Below are positions 1 to 11,883 of a stretch of DNA of 64,000 bases, in pieces. Under the pieces are notes generated by a model. The model saw nothing but the letters and a program-made list of their open reading frames with translations. It was not told the DNA's origin and searched no databases. The position numbers and the translations under genes are program-made. Each line of letters starts with the position of its first letter. Within the stretch, counting starts at the first letter, position 1. The stretch comes from Hydractinia symbiolongicarpus (taxonomy: Eukaryota > Cnidaria > Hydrozoa > Anthoathecata > Hydractiniidae), in NCBI RefSeq assembly GCF_029227915.1, contig NC_079880.1, positions 17,566,001 through 17,630,000 on the forward strand, written 5' to 3'.

Positions 1-3000
1 GTATATCGTACGTTACAAATATATGTGGCACAGAGACGACAACTGCATTGAATAAACGGAATCGTGTTTAGCCCGTGATGGAATAAGGACAACGAAGGGG
101 CATTTCGGACAGAGTTTGGAAGCTTCTCCCTTATTTTAGACGCAATATAAGAAACGCTTAATAGGCCATGCTTTGTGGTGCGAATTATGCGCCTTTCAAG
201 AGAACTTGATGTACGGAAACTATATGGAGTCTTTTTGAATGCAAAAACATCATTAATGTAGGAGGGTTCTGTTTCATTTTTTTTAAAAAAACCTCCTTTA
301 ACAAGTTTCGGCAGAACTTTTCATGAATATTGATTCAACTCTGTCGCGTAAAAGTCTATTTTCTCTACTATGAATGCTCCATATAAGAGGGCAGTAAATA
401 AATATGCTATAAATAAATGAATTAGCAATAACATTTCGCTTATAATTAGACATATATGGTGACATACGTTTTAGGGCATTGATCTTGGCATTAGCCTTTT
501 TACATAATGGAAGAACATGTTGCCTGAAAGAAAGCTGATTGTCAAGAATTATACCCAATAAATTTACGTATGGAGACTCTTGTAATATATTATTTTTCAA
601 ATTTAAACTAACAAAATCTTTGTTTTTTGGTTTTTCCAGAATGAGCAGTTTGCACTTCTCAGAATTTAACTGAAGCCCGTTATTGGAAAACCATGTGCTA
701 ACAGTTGAAAAGGCACTTTCTAAACATAACTTTATCTCCTCAAATTGTTTTCCATATGTATAAAGTGTATTGTCATCTGCGTAATTACAAATTTTAACAT
801 CAGCTCTATCATTTAAAATAAACATTAAATCATTTATATAAATATTGAATAAAAGTGGACCCAGAATCGAACCTTGTGGAACACCATTAATAATCTCTTT
901 CCACAAGCTGAAATAGCCATCAATTCTGACTCTTTGAAACTTATTGGTGAGATAACTCCTTAAAACACCTAAAGCACTTTTTGAGAATGTAGTAGCATGT
1001 AGTTTCGCTATTAACAGATAATGATCCACACAATCAAATGCTTTACTCAAATCCATCAATAGCGGCCCTACAGCATTTCCTTTATCAAGATCTTTTCGCC
1101 ACGATTCTATCAAGTAAAGCAAAACATGCTGGCTGCTAAAACCCTTACGAAAACCTGACAAAAGAGGTGATAATTTACTATCAATAAATTCATAATCTGA
1201 TCAAACATAATACGTTCAAAAATTTTTACGCACTGCTCAGTTTACTAACAGGACGATAATTCAATTTTGATGAACGATCTCCGTTTTTAGATAGTGGACA
1301 AATATCAGCCAATTTCAATGCTCCAGGGAAAACTTCATCGACAATAGATTTCTTAAACAGCTTGTTGAGATGTTCTCCGTGCACATCGACGTAATGTTTG
1401 AGGAAACACGGTGGAATTGCTCCTTTCGGACCGGATTTGTTTTCTTTTAGGTTACCAATATACTTTTTCATGATGTCAATTTTAATTGGTTTGAAGCACA
1501 TTTTGTTGGTAGTGGTAACATGTTTGTTTATCCAAATTATACGCTGATGCTGTTCGTAATTCTTGATGACGTTTTCAAAAACTTTTTTAATACCGTTATA
1601 GTTTTCGTGCAAAATTCCATCAATATTCAAAGAATTCGTGACATTAACAAAATGATCATTTATTATATTTGCTATATGTTCTTTTTCACGAATTATTTGA
1701 TCATTTTCAACTATTACTTGGATTGCATCTTTTACGCATTTGTTAGAAAATATCGGTTTTACATTTTTCCAGAACTTTTTTTTATCAAATATGTTGTTCA
1801 TATTTAGTGATGTGCAAAACCTTCTTTTTGCGTCTCTACAAACAGCCACACATTTGTTTCTTTGCCTTTTAAAGTTTTCCCGGTTTTTAATGAAAGGGTG
1901 TTTTTTGTATATATTTTTAAATCTAGATCGAATCATGATCTTCTTTCGTACTGCTTTTGTTATGAATGGAGAGTTATTACTTCTGACAACTTTGTATTTT
2001 ATAGGGGCGTGTTTGCTGACCAACTGACTGAATTGTTCGTCAAAGTCGTTGTAATTTAAGTCATTGTTTAATGCAATAAGTGATTCAAGGTCATGTTTAA
2101 AATGTTCGTCATTAAAAAGTCTGTAACAACGATAATTTATAATTTTAGGATCTTTCTTTGGTACTTCCACATTTAAGAAAGTTACAACTATATCGTGATA
2201 ATCAGAAAGGTCGTTTTCTAAAATGCTGGTGTGGTGGAATCGTTTAGAATCAGACACCCATATGTGATCGACACATGATGGATTTTGTAATGATTTGTGA
2301 CACGTTGGTTTTTTAATGAGGTTTTTTAAACGCAACTCTGAATTAAAAAGTAGCATATCATCGTCATGTTCAACAGCATTGAAATCACCCATCTCTTATA
2401 ATAATACAGAGACTGTGTCTGTTTGTAACAGGCAAAGTGGATATCGTCATTTTCCTTTGATGTCGCCGAAAAACTTATGTCTAATATGTTAAATTTTCTG
2501 ACGTTACGGCGCGACGTCAATAACACTACTTTAACGTCAATGTCCTATATTAAATTAATGAAGCCATTACAGTGCACCTAAAACTTAGAGGCCATACAAC
2601 GTGGAAACGAGGTGGTGACGTCAATGATTTTTCACCGCGTAGGTAACTAGGGAGTACCTAGGACCAATTTGGATAATTTTCCAAAACCTGGTTCCCCAAT
2701 CCGTTTCGGAATGGACGATCATCCCGTCATTATCAAAAAACCTTTAAACCCCAATATCTCTGCAACCGTTTGTCAAAAGTACATGGTCCTATACATTTTC
2801 TTGATCATCGTTTCAAGGTAACAGGGATATAAATTTCTGAAAAAATTTTTTGCGTTTTAACGGGTCATTAATTTTTAAACCCTTTTATGTCCTTTGTCGT
2901 TCGTTGAAAAGATATGATCTTATACATTATTTTGATCAGCGTTTCAACCTCTACACGTTACAGACAACGATTAAACTAAATTTCGCCAATTTGTTTTTGG

Positions 3001-4328
3001 ATTTGCAATGCTGACGTCAGCAAACCAACTTTTTCAATGTCCTATTGCCTAAGTGGATATTTCCACGGGTCTTTATCGACTAGTTAAAATAATATTATCA
3101 GAATTAATTTTCGAAAGAAACTCACGAATGCATCTTGTAAAATATTTAGTATTCAAGGATGGTGGTTTATAAATGCCAGCAACAATCCATTTTTGTTTAC
3201 GTAAATTAATTTCCAACAATATTGCTTCTATATCTTCTGGTAAGGACGATTTATCGATTTCTCTCTTTCAAACAATGTTATTCCTAACATAAAACATAAC
3301 ACCTCCGCCATATTGGTTTCTATCGTTTCTGAATGGTGGATAAAAACCATCCATATAAAATTGTGAGTTCAGAAAGCTTCCATCAAGTTTTGTTTCTGAT
3401 ACTAAGAAAATATCAACTTTATCAAACAAGAGATTGTTTAACTGTTCAAATTTATTTCTGATTGAGTTGATGTTTAAGTGTCCAATCATAAGTTTGAACA
3501 TGTTTTTGTTTTCAAATATTTAATGGATTTGACATCACTAATTTGAGAAGATTCAATTGATAGAAGTGCGTCTCTGAGCAGTACATATCAGCACTTGTTG
3601 ATATAACTGGCAAATGTTTTGGTCATGTTCTTTGTTCCATTCTTATTCAAATGAAGTTTACTGCCGTTCAAATGGTGTTTGCTGATATTAGTATGTTTAT
3701 GTAGCAAATATTTCTTTCTTGACATGATCGTTCTAAAATCCTGTAAAGTTCTAATCCTTTTTTGCTAAATTTATCATCTCGCATAGTAAGTCCAGTCACC
3801 ATTACAGAAGGACATGATTTGCTGACATCAGTTACCAAGTCAATAATAGAGTCTGAAATTTCATTTGGGGATTTAGAAGAGCAAAGATCACTTTGGTTTA
3901 TCCGTTTCTGCCAGTGGTATAATATAATTTCTTATACGGTCTGTATTGGCGAAAGGAAATGATTGAATAATGATATCCTGTTTTTCTAAGAGTTTTTTTT
4001 CTTTGACCTTCCATCCTTTAACATTTTTTATAATACTATCACCATATATGCATGTCACAGATTTTTTAAACTTATGATGTGAAATGCAACTTTCATTCAA
4101 AGAAGTATCAACATTGTATTCAGCAAGATTTTCTAAGCGTTTCTGTAGTGTTGGTTTTCTGTCATGTAGAGTTTTGTACTTACTGTTATGTTCACATCGA
4201 ACAAATTTTAGTTGTTCTTTTACCGTAGATTCGTTTCGGCGCTGATATTGTACAGCGTTCTTTTTATAAACAGCGTATTTTTTATTCTGTGTCAAACGGA
4301 ACACATTCAATTGATCTTTTATAGTTAG
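1..4328 (-). mobile_element. CR1-like non-LTR retrotransposon (LINE), copy A, 5'-truncated, runs off the window start
   Basis: Read on the minus strand this is one LINE. 4328-3888 encodes the end of ORF1, with the GDS serine block of an SGNH esterase (IYGDSIIK). 3501-3084 encodes the first part of an endonuclease-exonuclease-phosphatase domain (HLNINSIRNKF, SETKLDGSF, GIYKPP). 2391-298 encodes the endonuclease end (MGDFN) and a reverse transcriptase with [22 protein letters not shown] and NYADD; the polymerase motif is intact here. Frame breaks lie near 1160-1230 and 300. Bases 1-290 still match the LINE C-terminus, so the 3' end is outside the window. The 5' end stops abruptly in satellite sequence. 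The SGNH ORF1 plus EN-RT ORF2 layout is typical of CR1/L2 LINEs. Copy B at 41.2-45.5 kb is the same family. Confidence 0.88.
2392..3083 (+). mobile_element. Non-autonomous Helitron inserted in LINE copy A
   Basis: A 692-bp non-coding insert interrupts the LINE ORF2 between its endonuclease blocks. It begins TCTCTTATAATAATACAG and ends CGACTAG. A hairpin (GTGGA, loop TATT, TCCAC) lies at 3053-3066, 13 bases before the terminal CTAG. The flanks are CCCA on the left and TTAAAATA on the right, with no target duplication. LINE copy B has the joined empty site at 43135-43150. 5'-TC, 3'-CTRR with a subterminal hairpin, and insertion between A and T are the Helitron hallmarks. No Rep/helicase coding is present, so it would need a helper in trans. 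Confidence 0.88.
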
Positions 4329-5636
4329 ATAGAACGCTGTCAACTACGTGCACAGGCGTGTAAAGGCCGTAATATGGCATTTTGCGGCCTAATGAGGACC
4401 TTAAACGCAATTCACATGGTTCCTCGTGTTTGCGCAAGTTACCATTGGTCTAGTCCTTCCACTCACCATTGGACTACGAGGTCCTAAGTAGCTTTCTCTG
4501 GTGCCATGGCTTTAGGACGTCGTCAACTACATGCACAGGCCTCCAAAGGCTGTAATATGGACTTTTGCTGCCTAATGGGAACCTGACACGCAAATCACGC
4601 GATTCTTCGTGCTTGCGTACGTTACCATTGGTCTAGTCCTTCCACTCAATGGACTACGACGTTCTAAGCAGTTTTCCCTTTCGCCATGGCTTTAGAAACC
4701 CGTCATCTACATGCAAAAGCGTCTAAAGGCTGTAATATGGCCTTTTCGGCATAATAAGGACATTACACGGAAATCACGTGGTTCCACGCGTCCAAGCCGG
4801 TTGTCACTGTTTTTTTTCTTGCACTCTCAGTGGACTACGACATCCTAAGTTGTTTTCCCGGTCGTCTTGGCTTTAGAACTCAGTTAACTACATGCACAGT
4901 CGCCTAAAAGCTGTAATATGGCCTTTTGCCGCCTAATAACGGTCTTACACGTACATCACGAAGTTCCCCGTGCTTGCGCAGGTTACCATTCGCCTAGTCC
5001 TTCCACTCTCATTGGACTACTACGAACTAAGTCGTTTTGCTTGGCAGCATGGCTCTACAACGTCGTTAACTACAATCACAGGCGTCTAAAGGCTGTAATA
5101 TGGCCTTTTGCTGCCTATTAACGGCTTTACACATAAATCACGTGGTTCCAAGTGCTTGCGCTGGTTAACACTGCTCTAACCCTTCCACTCTCAATGGATT
5201 CCCACTGCCTATGTCGTTTTTCCTGGCAGCATGGCTTTAAAACGCGCAACTACATGCACAGACGTGTAAAGGCTGTGATATGACCTTTTGCGCCCTAATG
5301 AGGACCTTACACACGCAATTCACGTGGTTCCTCGTGCTTGCTCAAGTCACCATGGGTCTAGTCCTTCCACTCTCAATGGACTACGATATTCTAAGCTGTT
5401 TTTCCTGGCTTCATGGCTTCAAAACGCCATCAACTACATCCACAAGCGTCTAAAGGCTGTACTATGGTTTTTGCCGCCTAATAACGGCCTTACACGTAAT
5501 CACGTAGTTCCTCGTGCTTGGACAGGTTACCAATGGTCTAGTCCTTCCACTCTCAATGGACTACGACGAACTAAGTCATTTTTCCAGGCAGCATGGCTTT
5601 AGAACGCCGTCAACTACATCCACAGGCGTCTAAAGA
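4329..5636. repeat. 182-bp satellite array, left block (about 7 monomers)
   Basis: Direct tandem repeats spaced about 182-183 bp, recognisable by the recurring anchors CTAGTCCTTCCACTCTCAATGG, GCCATGGCTTTAGAACGCC and AAGGCTGTAATATGGCC. Monomers diverge by substitutions and small indels. Short open frames here are shadows of the repeat and not genes. The block is cut on the left by LINE copy A and on the right by the Polinton-like element. The same repeat in the same orientation resumes at 20362. Confidence 0.92.
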
Positions 5637-5803
5637 CTAGTAACACTAGGGAGTCAGTAAAACCACATTTTTCCAAAAACCACGGTTTAACTCTCATATA
5701 AAATATCAAACATAAAAACCATTGTGACGTCACAGCTTTTCGTCACGCCTCATCCCCGCAAAATCAGCAAAAATCCGCCGACAATCAACGCATGCGCAAA
5801 ACC

Positions 5804-5841
5804 TTCAACAACATTTTCTGCAATCTTCGGATGTTGTTGAA
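5804..5841. promoter_or_regulatory. Inverted repeat just upstream of the polymerase gene
   Basis: TTCAACAACAT at 5804-5814 and its exact reverse complement at 5831-5841, with a 16-base loop. It ends 14 bases before the degenerate start codon of the polymerase gene, next to a TATATATAA stretch. A promoter or 5'-end signal is possible; the role is inference. Confidence 0.5.
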
Positions 5842-5855
5842 ATGTGTATATATAA

Positions 5856-8800
5856 GTGAGTTGGTTCAAGAATGCAATCGCCAAACTATATAGCACCGTG
5901 TCTGCACCAGTGGCAGCAACTCGCGACGCTCTTACCGATCGACTACAGAGTGTGCGGGATACCGTTGCTTTCTACTACAACACGGCAAAGGAACAAATTT
6001 CAGGAAGGACAACGCTTCACGACAAGCTTGAACAGGAGGCACGGGAAGACTACACAGAGGACATCCAGAAGGACGATATCCAGATGTTGGAAGATGGAAA
6101 TAGGATCAAAATATGGCGGTTCAATAAGGATTTGAACCAACCTCTGAAGAACGCGATTATGCAAAAAATTACGCCACACATAGAAATGCGTGTTAAGTTC
6201 GTGTACAGCTTCAGCTGTGATATTTACAAGGGTGGAGGTGGCGTGTCTGGTTACCACAAAACTAAGATCTCCAGGTCACTATCAAGCATCGCCGAAATTG
6301 AAGCGTTCCTTGAAGAATGCAACATGAAGCGTCTCGAGCTGGAGGATAGTGAATTTTAAATTAAGGCTTACCTACCACCTGCTAGGACCACCGAGACCCC
6401 AGGAGCATACGAGGGCAATATTGACTTTGATCACGTACAGATGAGGGTGATAAGCACGCGTGAACCTCTCCTGGGATGCGGCCTTCTCTCGGGTTGGTTG
6501 CGAAACAATAAATACATCTACGCCATGGATGGAAAAAAAGAACGAACGGATAACTTATCCTTGTGGAGATGCTTGGAGGTAAGAGAGAGGGCTGACGTAA
6601 TACGGGGGAAGGAACGTCTAACAAAAACAGCTCTCAAGTTAGCTCAAGAGTACTAAGGGGACCCTAAGCTTAAGTGTAAAGATGTGAGACCTACGAGGCT
6701 GGTGGATCTGGAGGGCGTTGCCAAACAATTCAAGGTCAACATTAGAGTATTTGAGCCCAAGACAAACTCTGAAACAGCACCATGGCGACTCGTCTATGGT
6801 CAAAACCAGCACAAAGAGGATTTAGACACTATCCATCATGACATGGTGGATGGGCATTGTTTTTATATCAACAATGTAGACAAACCCACTAAAAACTGCG
6901 GGAATGCGAGGTTTGTGGACAAGTTTTTAAAAAGGTCTGCAACCTATCACGGCATAAGAAGATCGAATGCGAGGACGTCAAGACGACAATCATTTGCAAG
7001 GGTGGAAAGGTTAAACGTATCCCGAGCAGGGCGGAGAAAGTCTTTTACGGTGAAAGCTTCAGCTACGCCGCATCCCGATGGATCGAATGCATGTCAACCC
7101 AAACTGGAAGACACCTCTACCATGCCTTATGTGGGCATGGTGGTGAACGTGTTATCCGTGATGGTAAAGGAAAAGAGTGTAAGGTAGAGGGTTATGAGCC
7201 CATCACGAAGACCGTTTACGAGTACTACGGGTGCAAGTGGCACGGATGCTCCTGCCAGTCAAACCCTAATACATACCAGTTCAAACGAACAATGGAGAAG
7301 GAAGATCTAATACAAGAACAGGGGTACATCCTCGTCACGGCCTGGGAATGTAAGAAACCACTCAAAAGCTAGAGGTTCTTTAAGAAGGAATTCAGGCCCT
7401 ATCCCCACTACATTGTGTTCGACTTTGAAGCCCTCCTACAACCTTTAAATTACCAACAAACATCTGATTTAACATATATTTCCAGACATATTCCTGTAAG
7501 TGTTGGCATTGCCGATAGCTTGAAAGGAGACTCGACGTTCATTGAGCACGAGGATCCCAAGGTCTTGGTTGAACAGTTTGTGAAGGAGCTGGAAAAGAGA
7601 CATGCCCTGATTGTGGAGAAGGTCGAGAGAATGTACCCCAAGCCTGACGACTTCGAGATGCTCTTCAAAAAGAACAAGGAGTTGTGGGACGAGTGGATAA
7701 ACCAAGTATCGGTAAAAGGGTTTAACAGCGAGAAGTACGACATCAAGCGGTATTTTGTCGAAGAAATTGCGCAAGGTTATAAATCACAGTAGCTAAGAAA
7801 GACAACGACTACATGTTCCTCACAACCTCGAGGTTTAAATTTCTCGACATCAAGAATTTCCTTGCCCCTGGTCTGGGCTATGACGGTTTGTGCAAGTCTC
7901 TGGAATGTAAGCTCGAAAAGCTCATGTTTCCATACGAGTGGTTGACGAGCCATAGCAAGTTGGACCATGTCGGGCCTGTCGCGCACGAGGACTTCTATAG
8001 CCGGTTAAGTGGGAAAAACACACTATCTCGCGAAGGGTACGAAACATTCCGCGCGGAGTTTTACAAGTGGGGTTGCGTCACTATGATGGACTGGTTGCGT
8101 GAGTACAACCTGGCCGACGTGGAACCATTTATTGAAGCCGTGGACAAGACGAGGTTGCAGTTTTACAATGATGAGATCGATATTTTAAAGGACGCGGTAA
8201 ACATCCCGGGCGTGTCGATGCGTTACGTGTTGAACAAGTCTCTACGGCTGAACCACAAGTTGGAGCTATACGCTCCAGGGAAACCCTGCAGGCACAAGTG
8301 CGAGGACTCTTGCTATAGCAAGATTTTTAAAAATTGTAAAGAGGTACGCAAGACATGTGAAAAATGTACGAGGAACGAGGCCTACGACCTCTTGCAGACG
8401 GGGATAGTTGGTGGTCCCGCGATCGTATTCTGTAGATACCATGAAAGAGACGTGACGGGTATCAGATCTCACGTGTACAAGGAACCCCACAAGTGCAAGA
8501 CCATTCTAAGGTACGACGCAAACATGCTCTACCCGAGTACCCTGATGCAAGACTTTCCCTGTGGGAAGGAACAGCTGATCAAGGTGGCTACACCAACATC
8601 ACCGCATAACGTAAAGCTATTGACGCGAGGTGTGCTAGATGGATCACTCTTTGGGTTTGCGCAGGTTGATATCGAGGTACCTAAAAATCTGCGTGACAAA
8701 TTCAGCAAAATTGCCCCGCTATTTGTCGTGAAAGAAATGCCTGACGATCAAATCCCTAAGCATATGCACGAGTACTTGAAAACTACGGGTCGCAAGCGTG

Positions 8801-9737
8801 TTCCGGGTACGCGTAAGCTTCTAGGGTTGATGAAAACTGTAAAAATCCCACTGTATACACCCGTGCTGAAATGGTACATTGACCATAGGCTGAAAGTGAC
8901 TACTTTTCACCAGTTCCTCAAGTACACTCGAGGTAAGCCCTTTGCATGGTTCCCGAAGGAGATTGCCGATGCACGACGACAGGCCGATAAAGACCCCGAC
9001 AAACGTAATGCGGGAGATACAGCAAAGTTAAAGGGAAACAGATTTACGGTAAGATGATTGAGGATTTAGCGAGGCACGCAGATACTACGTTCACGAGGGA
9101 TGAAAAGGAGGTTGATGCAGCCCTTCGAAGTCCGTACCTCGAAGATCTTGAACAGATTGGAAATGCTTACAACATCAGAAGGGGTAAACACAAGTGTAGT
9201 ATTGATAGAGCCTAACAATGTGGTATCGCGGTATATCAGCTAGCCAAAATTTTTATTACGACTTCCTGGACAAGTACGTGGATCGTCGAGATTTTGAGTA
9301 TGTGTATATGGACACTGACAGTGCCTATTTTGCTATCTCTTCGCCCCGAACTCCTTGACGAGTACGACAAGGATGTGAAAAACTGGCTCGTCACTGATAA
9401 GTACTCGAGTCGAACGGGAGGGTTACTCAAAGTGGAATTCTTTGGGTTTCGGATGGCTGCTCTGACGTCCAAGTGCTATTTTATCGAGGGAAAAAGTGGT
9501 ACGAAATTTTCTTGTAAGGGCATGTCGAAGAAGCAAAATGCCGTGACTTGGTCTAGGTACATGAGTACGTTAAAGGTGGGTCTAGACATGGCCAAAAACG
9601 TAGGTTTCCGGGTGCATAACCAGGGAATGGTTACGTACGAACAGAATAAGCTCGGTCTCTCGGCGTTTTATGACAAAAGGGTTGTGCAATACCATCCCGC
9701 TTATCTTTTAAATTTTCTCATCAGTATGAAGCGGTGA
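5856..9737 (+). pseudogene. polB: Protein-primed-type family-B DNA polymerase (Polinton class), multiply broken
   Basis: Replicative polymerase of the element. The start codon is now GTG after TATATATAA. The frame runs through a TAA at 6357 into a continuing N-terminal region, so the first 167 codons belong to this gene. A C2H2/C2HC-like finger (CEVCGQVF) is near 6905-6960 and an HGC-rich motif (GCKWHGCSC) near 7230. The exonuclease has FDFEALL (7420) and FNSEKYD (7725). Polymerase motif A is YDANMLYPS (8512), motif B is KLKGNRFYG (9030, split by a one-base frameshift) and motif C is YMDTDS (9305). Further stops lie at 6654, 7369 and 9211. Frameshifts lie near 6900, 7085, 7785, 9048, 9250 and 9345. 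The span of about 1,290 codons fits a full-length gene. DNA_pol_B_2 homology is confident; the copy cannot make an active enzyme. Confidence 0.9.
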
Positions 9738-9762
9738 AAACAAGATCAAACTCATTTGCCTC

Positions 9763-9791
9763 ATTCATAAATTTTTTAAACATTTATGAAT
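9763..9791 (+). terminator. Hairpin 26 nt after the polymerase stop
   Basis: ATTCATAAA at 9763-9771 pairs perfectly with TTTATGAAT at 9783-9791. It lies 3' of the polymerase gene and belongs to the set of cluster-end hairpins described in the findings. A 3'-end or polyadenylation role is inferred. Confidence 0.5.
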
Positions 9792-10017
9792 AATCAAGAG
9801 CTTTTCTGTATGATGCGTGAATAAGCAAACCGGGTGATGCGTGGATTTCCACACGGGTAATACTCAAGGTGATACTGAATAGCTATATACGAAGCTCGAT
9901 ATATATTATCATTATGATAGCAGGCTTAGACCTGGCGGAAAGGTGCAAAGCAGGACAGCACTGAAAGCATCTGGGAGATGGGAAACCAAAGGGTCTGAAA
10001 GGGACATTCGCAGAATC

Positions 10018-10067
10018 AAAAACCTTCTAGGTTTCAAACAACAATAAAAAAAACCTAGAAGGTTTTT
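10018..10067. terminator. Strong 17-bp hairpin in the polymerase-HNH intergenic gap
   Basis: AAAAACCTTCTAGGTTT (10018-10034) and its exact reverse complement (10051-10067), with a 16-base loop. It is the longest perfect hairpin in the element. It lies in a roughly 400-base gap (9738-10135) with no convincing gene, about 70 bases before the HNH start. The gap also holds a small GTGGA/TCCAC hairpin at 9841-9852. It may be an RNA 3'-end signal, an attachment or replication structure, or a remnant. Confidence 0.5.
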
Positions 10068-10135
10068 CCAAGGGAGATTTGTTTCTAAAATCTGTCCAAA
10101 GTTTTTTAAGGCTACCTTCACAAAACAAAAACAAT

Positions 10136-10636
10136 ATGGAGGGGACCAGGAAATGCACGCACTGTAAGCAAACCCTACCACCATACAACTTCAAGGGGAT
10201 CCAACGTAACGGACAGCGAACAAGGCAATGCACCAAATGCCGCGATAATAAGAGGGCGTCAATAGAACGTACAAGGTGCCCACATAAAAAACAAAGAGGC
10301 CAATGTTCAACATGCGATCGGCCTGGTTATCTGTATAATCTTACTTTTAACAGGATTCATAAGACCTTAAATCATGATACAGAGATATCATCTCAGGAAT
10401 ATCTAGGATGTGATATTGTTACATTCATGAAGCACATCCAGCCACAGTTTAGGGGCGGGATGAACTGGGGAAACCGAAGGCAGTGGGAGTTCGATCACAA
10501 GATACCAAAAAAATACAGAGAGAGTGGAGAATATCCTAGTGAGGAAGAACAATTGAAAAGACTACACTACACTAACATAGAGCCCATGTGGGTTGCAGAT
10601 AATCAAACGAAAGGTAATCGATATATCTCCGAGTAG
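10136..10636 (+). CDS. HNH endonuclease with N-terminal zinc finger
   Basis: Intact 166-codon frame starting at ATG 10136 after an A-rich leader; an upstream in-frame extension is unlikely to be used. The N-terminus (MEGTRKCTHCKQ, then QCTKC, then CPH...CSTC) provides paired cysteines for a zinc finger and one copy of a Cys/His repeat unit. The C-terminal half has an HNH-type core: WEFDHKIPKKY supplies the DH, followed by NIEPMWVADNQTKGNR with the conserved N. Such enzymes nick or cut DNA and are often mobile within viral genomes. A paralogue with the same start (MEGTN-C-C-K) lies antisense at 12.7-13.26 kb. It is one of the few uninterrupted genes of the element. Confidence 0.8.
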   Translation: MEGTRKCTHCKQTLPPYNFKGIQRNGQRTRQCTKCRDNKRASIERTRCPHKKQRGQCSTCDRPGYLYNLTFNRIHKTLNHDTEISSQEYLGCDIVTFMKHIQPQFRGGMNWGNRRQWEFDHKIPKKYRESGEYPSEEEQLKRLHYTNIEPMWVADNQTKGNRYISE

Positions 10637-10662
10637 AATGTAGTCCAGCGCGGTTGATCAAG

Positions 10663-10687
10663 CACACTTCGAATAAATAGAAGTGTG
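10663..10687 (+). terminator. Hairpin 27 nt after the HNH stop
   Basis: CACACTTC (10663-10670), 9-base loop, GAAGTGTG (10680-10687). The position relative to the stop codon matches the hairpin after the polymerase. Confidence 0.5.
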
Positions 10688-10763
10688 ATTGTATATTGTG
10701 GTAATTCTACCCTATGTGATAGTACTACTATCCTATCTAAAATTTCAACATACAATAAAGAGA

Positions 10764-11238
10764 ATGTCAGAGTTTGCACAAGTATTCGACTCCGCCCAAT
10801 CCTTTGAACATATCGAAAAGCCCACCGATAAGCGCCAGGTTCTGAAGGAAGCTCTGCGTAAAGGCAAAGGGCATCTTTTACCGAAAAAATGGACAGAAGA
10901 CTTTGTTGATAATGCTCCTGTTGGAGCCATCGAGAAGGTACATACCGAGTGCGTACAACGTGAGCTTCAAGAAAAAGGTATTATGTACCCACGTAGTCTC
11001 GCTGTACGCGAACCTTGTTGGGAATTTCGTGGACATTGACAGCGTCGAGGACCTCCGAAGAGATATCGAAGAAGATGTGATAATTAGAGATGCCATGGTA
11101 GACCTGGGGATTCTCGTGTACTGCACAATTGGCAGGTGTTTGGCGCCTATCTTGGTGGTGGGCCATACAGCGAGACATATGTCCAAAAAAGATGATGGAG
11201 CGGAGACTAAGGATAACAAAGATGAGCAGCGCGTGTAG
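10764..11238 (+). pseudogene. Element protein of unknown function, one frameshift
   Basis: The ATG at 10764 opens a basic, charged N-terminus (MSEFAQVFDSAQSF). The frame breaks near 10975, and a second frame (from about LYANLVGNFVDIDSVEDL) carries on to a stop at 11236. The second half has a hydrophobic stretch (GILVYCTIG) followed by a polar, lysine/aspartate-rich tail. Its stop overlaps the start of the next gene (11222), as in compact viral clusters. I do not recognise the family. Confidence 0.5.
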
Positions 11239-11515
11239 TGTTATTATCAATCAGCAACGCGCGGAAAAAAATGTCGAAGTAAACAAAAAGCACCCGGGAA
11301 GAGTTGCTCAGGGGCACAAGTTAGCGGCACTGATGAAGATGAGGAAGCTTGGAATAGCTCCACCAAAGGAAGAAACCATGACCTTTAGAGAGTTCTTGAG
11401 ATACTTAGACAGAGATCTAAACACCCCCGAAGCTATACTCAAAGGGATAAAAGAGACTATGGAGATCCTTGAAGATCAGAGCTTATCTATCCATCTTATA
11501 GTAAAAAGGAAGTAA
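11222..11515 (+). CDS. Small basic protein of unknown function
   Basis: 97-codon frame whose ATG lies inside the end of the preceding gene. It contains KHPGRVAQGHKLAALMK, a segment repeated in variant form in the next gene (NKGRVAAGKRFADWNRRNK), so the two share a GRVAxGxxxA motif. The rest is amphipathic helix with acidic residues, followed by a basic end (VKRK). A hairpin begins immediately after its stop. Function unknown; a DNA-binding or virion role is only a guess. Confidence 0.5.
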   Translation: MSSACSVIINQQRAEKNVEVNKKHPGRVAQGHKLAALMKMRKLGIAPPKEETMTFREFLRYLDRDLNTPEAILKGIKETMEILEDQSLSIHLIVKRK

Positions 11516-11545
11516 TTTCTTATAAGTCCTATGGCTTATAAGAAA
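11516..11545 (+). terminator. Hairpin between adjacent small genes
   Basis: TTTCTTATAAG at 11516-11526 and CTTATAAGAAA at 11535-11545 are exact inverted repeats with an 8-base loop. The first arm directly follows the TAA of the upstream gene, and the last base of the second arm is the A of the next ATG. Confidence 0.55.
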
Positions 11546-11879
11546 TGAGTGAAGAGTCTAACCAAATCATATCCAAGAAGAACAAAGGTCGTGTTGCCGC
11601 TGGCAAGAGATTTGCGGATTGGAATCGCAGGAACAAGGAAAACTTACAGAAGAACGTAGACAAAAGTTCTTCATCAGGTGATCAGGAACCTGCATCAGGT
11701 CCGCACAAGTCGATGGACAATGTCTATTCTACGGAGTAGGGGCGCTTGCCGTGCTCGCGATAGGGGTTGGGGTGCGGTATACGTTTGGAGGTAAAAATGG
11801 TGGAGAACCTCACAAGCCCGCGGTTTGTCCTGAGCCTCAACAGGGCAAGCCTCAAATTGACATTTTTAAAATGCACTAA
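11545..11879 (+). pseudogene. Small single-pass membrane protein of the element, one frameshift
   Basis: ATG at 11545. A hydrophilic N-terminus contains the GRVAAGKRFADWN motif shared with the preceding gene, then a Ser/Pro linker. The frame breaks at about 11735, exactly where a transmembrane segment begins (GVGALAVLAIGVGVRYTF). A Pro/Gln-rich tail continues to the TAA at 11877. The size and layout (soluble N-terminus, central membrane segment, short tail) suggest a minor membrane or virion protein. The family is not recognised beyond the shared motif. Confidence 0.5.
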
Positions 11880-11883
11880 ATAA

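Noticed and set aside
4918-5602. Several short open frames in both satellite blocks (also 20125-22427)
   Set aside because: They repeat with the 182-bp period and are frame shadows of the satellite, without gene features.
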